Positions 58,213-64,000 of a DNA stretch of 64,000 nucleotides are shown here, piece by piece. Below the pieces are notes generated by a model, which saw only the letters and a program-made list of their open reading frames with translations, ran no database searches and had not been told where the DNA came from. Position numbers and translations under genes: made by a program. Source of the stretch: Gymnorhina tibicen. Taxonomy: Eukaryota > Chordata > Aves > Passeriformes > Artamidae. How positions within the stretch are numbered: position 1 is the first letter of the stretch; every line of letters starts with the position of its first letter. The stretch covers positions 1,329,421-1,393,420 of the forward strand of contig VXAZ01009370.1 in assembly GCA_013399875.1 (NCBI GenBank). The letters are read 5' to 3'.

Positions 58213-61200
58213 AAGGAACAAGGAGTCTTTCACTCAACAGACCCTACTGGAGGCAAAATGAAGGTGCTGGTGGGAAACCAGGACAAGGAAAAGGCAGGCT
58301 GGAGTAGAGCAGCAACAGCAGACAATAAGGATTGGGTGGGTTAATAGGGTTTTGAGATGCCATTATATCCCTTTCTGCATTTTCTCCACTGATGTCTGCC
58401 AACTTGCAGACTGCCAACTGCTCATTTTCCTCATCCCCCATCAGTACTTGCCCAGAGTGGAAAATGCTGCCTATATTCTGATATCAGCTCCTCTCTTAGC
58501 TCAAAAGGTAGAGGTATACCTTGTTTTCTCTCAAAGTCCAGTCTTACTGCTTGGGTAGGTGGAACTCGGTAGGTTTCCACCAGTGGGAAGCCCTATTTTA
58601 AAAATTTTTCCTCTTAAAAAAAAAAGACAAAACAAAACCAAGGGTATTTTGTTAGCAGACATTAGAAGCACTGAATTTTAGTGTCTGGCATTTTGGCCTC
58701 TAGCACTATTTGAGAATGATATTGAGGAAATGAATCATGATTTGTGCTGAAGGAGGCTGTTGTTGGCCAGACCATTGCCTCACACGTCCTAGGAGATGGA
58801 ATACAGACAGTGAATGAGGCAGGGACCTTGGTGAGGAACACAGAGGATGGTGAGGTTGAGGGACCTTAATCCCTGACTGACCAGAATCACTGACTTTGTC
58901 CTGGAGTGTAGCAGGGACCTCTAATGCGATGCTAGAAAAATGATTTAGAGGAACCTCTCCATATTACACTCGTGGTAAATCCCTCCTTTACTAAACAACC
59001 ATGACACACAGAAGGATCCAGCCTGTCAAAAAAAAAAAAGCCACAACAAAACCAACCAAAAAAAAAAACCCCACTACAATCTCACCTAGACCTGGAACTA
59101 CAAAGGTTTGCATTTGTACTTTTCTACTTTAGTCCTATCAAAGTACAGGATATTTAATCAGCCCCTACATGATTCACATTAGAAAATATGACAAGTTTGG
59201 GCTTAATCCTTCCAGGCCTTATCTCCCAGGGCTGTTGTAAAAATTAACTGATTGTTGTGGAATATCATCAAATTACAGTAGCAATATAATAGGAAACTCA
59301 AAGAATATAAGAACACACCTTGGTTCAGTACAATGCTTGGATATAGAGAACAGTAGATAAGACCTGAAAACATAGTTGAAATTACAAGTTTACAAGAGAA
59401 ATACAAACCACACACGGATTCAGTGAGCCGCAGCCACCCTGTGATAAATAAAATGAGAAAAAAAGCACGTGTTGAGATAATTCTTAGAAGTTCTATAATG
59501 GGCACAACAGAAGGGCAAATCAGAATTGCACATGAGACTCTAATGGGCATTTGCTACTGTGCCAGCCTTGGATTTTGGTGGTATAAAACTGTGGGGGGTG
59601 GTTGTTGCAGAAAATGTAGGGATTTTGCTGCAAGCGCCGTGGAGTAGCTCAAGGTGACCTGAATCTGTTGGCACACAGAGGACTCCCATGTGATGCTGTT
59701 CCACAACTCCAGGATCTACAGCCCTCAGGCACTACAGGCCTGTGCCTGTGCTTTATTTCAGCCCCAGAAGAGCCCGTCAGCTGTGGTCTTGTGAGCCATT
59801 GAGGCATGATACATTTTAAAGAAAGTTTCCTCCCTTTGTGGAAGAAACATCCCTGCAAAGCTGAGGGACTCCTCCGTAGCTACCCAGGGCAGTGCAGGAC
59901 AAATTCAGGAGAGGGCAAGGAAGGGCTTTTAGAAGATGGGGCTAAAGATGGGTTGGTGTGACCTGAACAGGGTTTAGGAAGACCTTTTCACAAAATAAAT
60001 GCAATTTATTTTCTCTTGCTAGACTTCCTTGTCCCACGCTTTTCATTCACCATGAGCCAAAAGAGACCAGAATACTAACCCTCAAATTATTGGCAATTTG
60101 TTCAGCTCTCTAGAAAAATGCCTCCAATAAACACAAACCCTGCAAGTCAGTGTAGCATTAAATCAAACCTTAAAAGATGAAAAATGCTTCTTTCACTGTT
60201 TTATCTGAAGCCAAAAAGGATATTGCTTTACATTTTTTCGAAATAGAAGTGCATAGCTTTACTGCTGCCTTCCAGCATCGAGGGATGTTCCCCCCGGTAA
60301 GAGCTCATTAATTTGAGAGTAGGCTTGATTAGACTAGAACTGAACAAGACCGAAACATTTCATTTCATTCTTTCACACTAATCTCTTGGCAGAAAAAAAC
60401 CCCCTTTTGCCCGTCACCCCCACTCAAAACACAAACAAAAATAAGAGTTCCCCCTCCTTCAAAATCTGTATGGACCACAAAATAGCCTGAAGGGCTCTTT
60501 TGTTATTACCATAAAATGCATTAGACAAGTGAATAAAATAGCTGTTGGTAGCTCAGGTCTATGGGATACTAGTAATCCTATATAATTGCCAACTTGTGGG
60601 GTGATTGGTGAAAGAAACCTTAAAGCCTTTTTATTTTATCTTAGTAATGATGAGGGAGTTACCCCAAACATATGAATGCATCTCTCCTCCTTTAGACCAT
60701 CAAAGGTTCAACAATGAATTCCTTTCTTTGAGAAAGCTGGGCTTTAGTCTGCCATGAAACTCAATCCATGGCCCTCTCATTAATTTTGCTAAATAGATTA
60801 GCCAATTGGAGTTGCTGCTTCAGAGAGAAGCAACCTCCAAAACAAGTTTTTCCCCATTCTCAAGGTGAGATGTTTTGCTCACAGGACATCCTTTCAAGTG
60901 CACTGGAGTACTTTTAGACTGGATTAGCTGAGGCAAATGGATTAGTCTTTGTAGGTATTAGAACCAAGGGCCTTTAAGAAAGGAAAACAAGGTGCCTAGT
61001 TTCACCAGTATGCCACTAAAAGCTACTTAGTGCAAACATCCGTAAAACTGTCAAGAATGAGGACTTGTAAAAGCAACTGTAAGCACATCCTCAAGCTAAT
61101 TGTGAGACACACATTTACACAGAAATATGCAAACTGCAAACACAGGCTGAATGGGCACCGTCACACACGTATCCCATCTTGGGGAGCATAAGGAATTTTT

Positions 61201-61833
61201 TACCCGTGTTCCGAAGGACACTTGAAACGCTGCAGCATCTGCTAATTTTTCTTCAGAGCAAGTCATTTGATTAAGGCATTAATCCTCTCACAAAAGTAAG
61301 CCCGAATGACACTCCTCTCTACTGGCTTTCCGAGGGTCCAGCCCAGAGAAGTGCTGAGCTTTAGAGAATGGGGGAATCCACACATCACTGGCAATGTGCA
61401 GCCATTCAGGGTCGGGCCTGAGACTTATTCCTTCATTCACTTCTTGCCCAAGAGTGAAACAGTAAACCAGCAGGAGCAGGATGCTTGTGTGAAGCTCAGA
61501 AAGTGACTGAAGGAGGCAGGAATTTAAAATACTTCTTTCTCCTAAAAGGCTGCCTCCCTTATCCCAACAAGCATTGACTTGACTTAGCGTTAATGAAGGA
61601 CATGTTCCTATTCCTATAGAAAAGTTTTAAAAACACCCCAAACCCCAAACCCCGTAATTTAGATGGATAGGCAATACACACCACAGAAAACCCACACAGA
61701 ACAAGAGTTAAAATACAGCAGTTATTTGACCTGCTGCTCAAACATCCAAAGGTTATTAATCTCTGTGGAGGGTTCAGACACGGAAGGAGAAACCTTGGCA
61801 TGCCAGCAGGTCATTAAAACTGCTGCTTTTATT
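58213..61833. other. Non-coding stretch with A-rich runs and possible conserved AT-rich DNA
   Basis: Runs of 12 and 11 A lie at 59028-59039 and 59058-59068, with CCAACAAAACC-type sequence between. I see no retrocopy in front of them. The section 60480-60860 is AT-rich, free of simple repeats and looks like conserved non-coding DNA. A 21-bp splice-bounded segment at 60276-60296 is in the findings. No gene is recognised. Confidence 0.4.
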
Positions 61834-62109
61834 ATGCACCTCTCCAAATTACTGCTCCTCACATGCCTCGTGTCCTTGGCTGGAAAGGAGGCAGTTTGTC
61901 CCAGGAAATGCTTCCGTGAGGAGCTCCTTACTGCGTCGTGTTCTGTAGGGTGTTTCGTGGTTATTCCGCTCCTCGCTAGAAATGCCAGGAATTACCGTTC
62001 TGAAGGAACCCAAAGTGCAATGCTTTCCCCTTTTCTTTCAGCTGCACAGATCAAGGAGGGCCTTGATTTAATTAATGCCTGTTCTCATGCGGAGGAAAGG
62101 ACTTACTGA
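61834..62109 (+). CDS. Small frame with signal-peptide-like start (very low confidence)
   Basis: An ATG with A at -3 opens 91 codons. Residues 1-17 (MHLSKLLLLTCLVSLAG) look like a signal peptide. A cysteine-rich stretch follows, KEAVCPRKCFREELLTASCS, then VGC, reminiscent of small secreted peptides in spacing only. The cysteine order does not fit any family I can name. A strong acceptor (CCCCTTTTCTTTCAG ending at 62040) cuts the frame, so the last 22 codons may instead belong to a separate terminal exon. Chance is the leading explanation. Confidence 0.13.
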   Translation: MHLSKLLLLTCLVSLAGKEAVCPRKCFREELLTASCSVGCFVVIPLLARNARNYRSEGTQSAMLSPFLSAAQIKEGLDLINACSHAEERTY

Positions 62110-63164
62110 GTCTTCTTTAGTTTTTCAGGAACTTTCCGCTTTTCTGCTTTGTCAGTTGAAATATTCTTTTTCCAGTGATGCTGGTAATCCTACTGATGTT
62201 ACAAAGCAAAGAATGTGGTGAAAGCCTGTCTCATTGCCCATCACTGTGGGTAAGCAGCCTTTTTTCTGGATGGGTATAGTAATATCATACTTAAATGACA
62301 GTATCAAATTTGATAATGGAAGAAAAGGAACCCTTTTGAAGGGTGGTTGATCCTTGGTTTTAATGACCAAAAGCGTTAAAAGGATGAGAAGGAATGGTAA
62401 ATACTAGAAAATAACTTCCTAAATATAAAAATGCTTGAGAATTATTGTGGATCAGTAAATATTCTACTTAAAAATTCCATGAACAAACATGTATATTATG
62501 TTGGGATAGTAACACCTCACTGAGAATCCTTTAAAAATCTGTCTCTTTTGCCAGCTGGGTGAAAGCACACAGAAATGACATATACATTTGAGGATGTGCT
62601 CAAAATATAGTTTTCCTTATCTTTTTCATAAGCACTATAGAAATGCCTATAAAATCCACCCGGGCACAACGATCTACTGTTCAGCAGCACCTTCCATTCA
62701 AGGTCTCGCAATTCATTAAAATAATTTGCAGAATCCTAACAACTCCCCAAAGAAGAGAGAACGTTTTTCTGATCTAGATATGTCCTTTTGGCAGCTGCAC
62801 TGGGAACAGTGCACTTATCCTAAGGATGTCAGTGGACTTTTGCCTGCTTTCAGAGCTGAGCCTGCCACACTCAGTGGGCACAAGGGAAGCTGTAAGTGCC
62901 TGGACCCCTTCCAGAAACGCTGAGATAATCTTCAGGGATTTTATTCATGCAGATATAAAATGTTGATATAAATTGTAAATGCTGTTTTCAGAAACACAGA
63001 GCACCTACACATCCCACTGTGAACAGCTGGAGCCTGGGATGCTCAGTACATCTGAAAACCCAGGCCCTTGGGATGCAGTATTCCCTGATGTAACCTGCAG
63101 ACAGCACTACCTTCCAGAATACAACAGCTGAAGCAGGGAAATTGGAAAAGGCCTTTGTTATTGC
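62110..63164. other. Non-coding stretch with one splice-bounded segment
   Basis: A segment at 62176-62249 has a strong acceptor and a GTAAGC donor and is listed in the findings. Otherwise the DNA is unique, with no recognised gene or repeat until the CR1 element. Confidence 0.4.
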
Positions 63165-63600
63165 AGAATCATAGAACAGTTTGAGTTTGAAGTGGCATTG
63201 GACATCATCTCGTTCTAAAACCCCTCAGAATGATGGGCAGGGACACCTTTCACTAGACCAGGCTGCTTAGAATTCCATCCAACCTGGTCTTGAACACTTC
63301 CAGGGATGGGGCAGGTACAGCTTCCCTGGGCAACCTGTGCCAGGGCCTCTCCACCCTCACAGGGGAGAATTTCTTCCTACTATCCAATCTAACTCTGTCC
63401 TCTGTAAGTTTTAAGCCATTCACCATTGTCCTGTCACTCTAGGCCCTTGTCTGAAGTCCCTGTCCAGCTCTCTTGTAGCCCCTTCAGGCAGTGGAAGGTG
63501 CTGGAAGGTCTCCCCGGAGCCCTCTCTTCTCCAGGCTATCCCATTGCTCTGTACGTGACCCCGGTACAGAAATCTGCCCTCCACAGCCTGTTCACATCAG
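63165..63600 (-). mobile_element. CR1: CR1 LINE, 5'-truncated, minus strand
   Basis: It begins with AGAATCATAGAACAGTTTGA, the reverse of the CR1 terminal ATTCTATGATTCT tail, so its 3' end is at 63165. Diagnostic words follow in order: ATGGGCAGGGACACC-like (GATGGGCAGGGACACCTTTC), CACTAGACCAGGCTGCT, CTTGAACACTTCCAGGGATG, TGGGCAACCTGTGCCAGGGC, GAATTTCTTCCTACTATCC, CACTCTAGGCCCTTGTCTGA, and TCTCTTCTCCAGGCT near 63530. Similarity fades after about 63540, with a weak trace to 63600. It is a dead, truncated copy. The open frames at 63426-63812 overlap it and are artefacts. Confidence 0.93.
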
Positions 63601-64000
63601 TGCTTTCTCTAGGTCTCAGCTCAGTTACTTGGAGAGGGAGCATTTCGGGAAAAACAAACTGTTTTTATGCAGCCACGCCATCAGGGCTGCTGGAAGTCCA
63701 ACACAACACCTTATTCCGTGCCTCGTCCGACACACGTGCCGCGTGTCTGTGGCGTGTAAGGAGAAGCTTCCCGCTGTGTCACATCAGGGTTTGTGCTGAT
63801 TCTCATTGCTGACCCCAGTGAAAGAGGAAGAGGCTCTTGGTTATACCCCGGAACGCTGTCATGGAGCTGTTGCCCAGTGCCAGAAATTTGCACCCACAGT
63901 TTCCCAGCCACGCTGCAGGCCAAGGAAAGCAAGAAGTGCCACATGCAGGCTGATGAGGAACACAAACACACTGCACCAGATCTGCTAATAGATCTGATCA
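63601..64000. other. Non-coding end of window
   Basis: Unique sequence of moderate G+C after the CR1 copy. Overlapping short frames on both strands (63711-63988) show no family features. Nothing further is recognised. Confidence 0.45.

Noticed and set aside
59028..59070. Retrocopy poly-A tail
   Set aside because: Two A runs are present, but no gene remnant or target-site duplication is visible in front of them.
63426..63812. 128-codon plus-strand frame
   Set aside because: Overlaps the antisense of a truncated CR1 copy. Not a gene.
1..64000. CRISPR arrays, tRNA, rRNA, snRNA, known microRNAs, endogenous viral elements
   Set aside because: I looked for their hallmark words and layouts on both strands and found none that I could support. 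A covariance-model and repeat-library search would be decisive.

Overview
The window looks like euchromatic bird DNA from a gene desert or a very large intron. The strongest pointer is the repeat content. I see three short, 5'-truncated CR1 LINE fragments, the dominant retroposon of birds and other sauropsids. One carries the family's ATTCTATGATTCT-type tail, read in reverse as AGAATCATAG, and another has its variant. Interspersed repeats are otherwise sparse, composition is mixed, and there are no bacterial-style gene arrays. I recognise no known protein, rRNA, tRNA or snRNA gene.

Almost all open frames are what chance predicts. The longest runs 180 codons. With equal base use, about one frame that long is expected in 64 kb on two strands (my estimate: (61/64)^180 times the number of stop codons). 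I therefore do not call long coding genes. Several short frames do sit behind good splice acceptors and read like protein: 999-1101 (+), 9496-9684 (+), 18041-18188 (-), 25202-25713 (-), 35283-35395 (+), 37181-37781 (+, a cluster), 43731-43819 (+) and 57980-58210 (+). They are listed as low-confidence candidate exons. Vertebrate introns contain many pseudo-exons, so most of these may be false.

Layout: 1-10 kb is unique non-coding DNA with a long AAT microsatellite at 1.8 kb. At 10.7-10.95 kb there are remnants that resemble very old amniote repeats. The 15.7 kb CR1 tail is followed by the minus-strand candidate terminal exon at 18 kb. A compound CCAT/CCAC array lies at 21.9 kb, and a stop-poor, GC-richer patch at 25.1-25.7 kb. 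At 34.8 and 40.6 kb are further old-repeat remnants. Between 35 and 38 kb there is a dense group of plus-strand exon signals, an exact 84-bp tandem duplication and two AATAAA signals. A small GC/CpG-rich patch lies at 45.66-45.96 kb next to a splice-bounded segment. CR1 fragments lie at 50.6 kb and 63.2 kb. A GC-box/TATA pair is at 55.9 kb and a second long AAT array at 56.9 kb.

No pathway or system can be read from the window. The most useful leads are the 37.2-37.8 kb exon cluster, the 18.0 kb and 58.0 kb candidate exons, and the CpG-rich patch at 45.7 kb. Each can be settled by RNA-seq or cross-species alignment.
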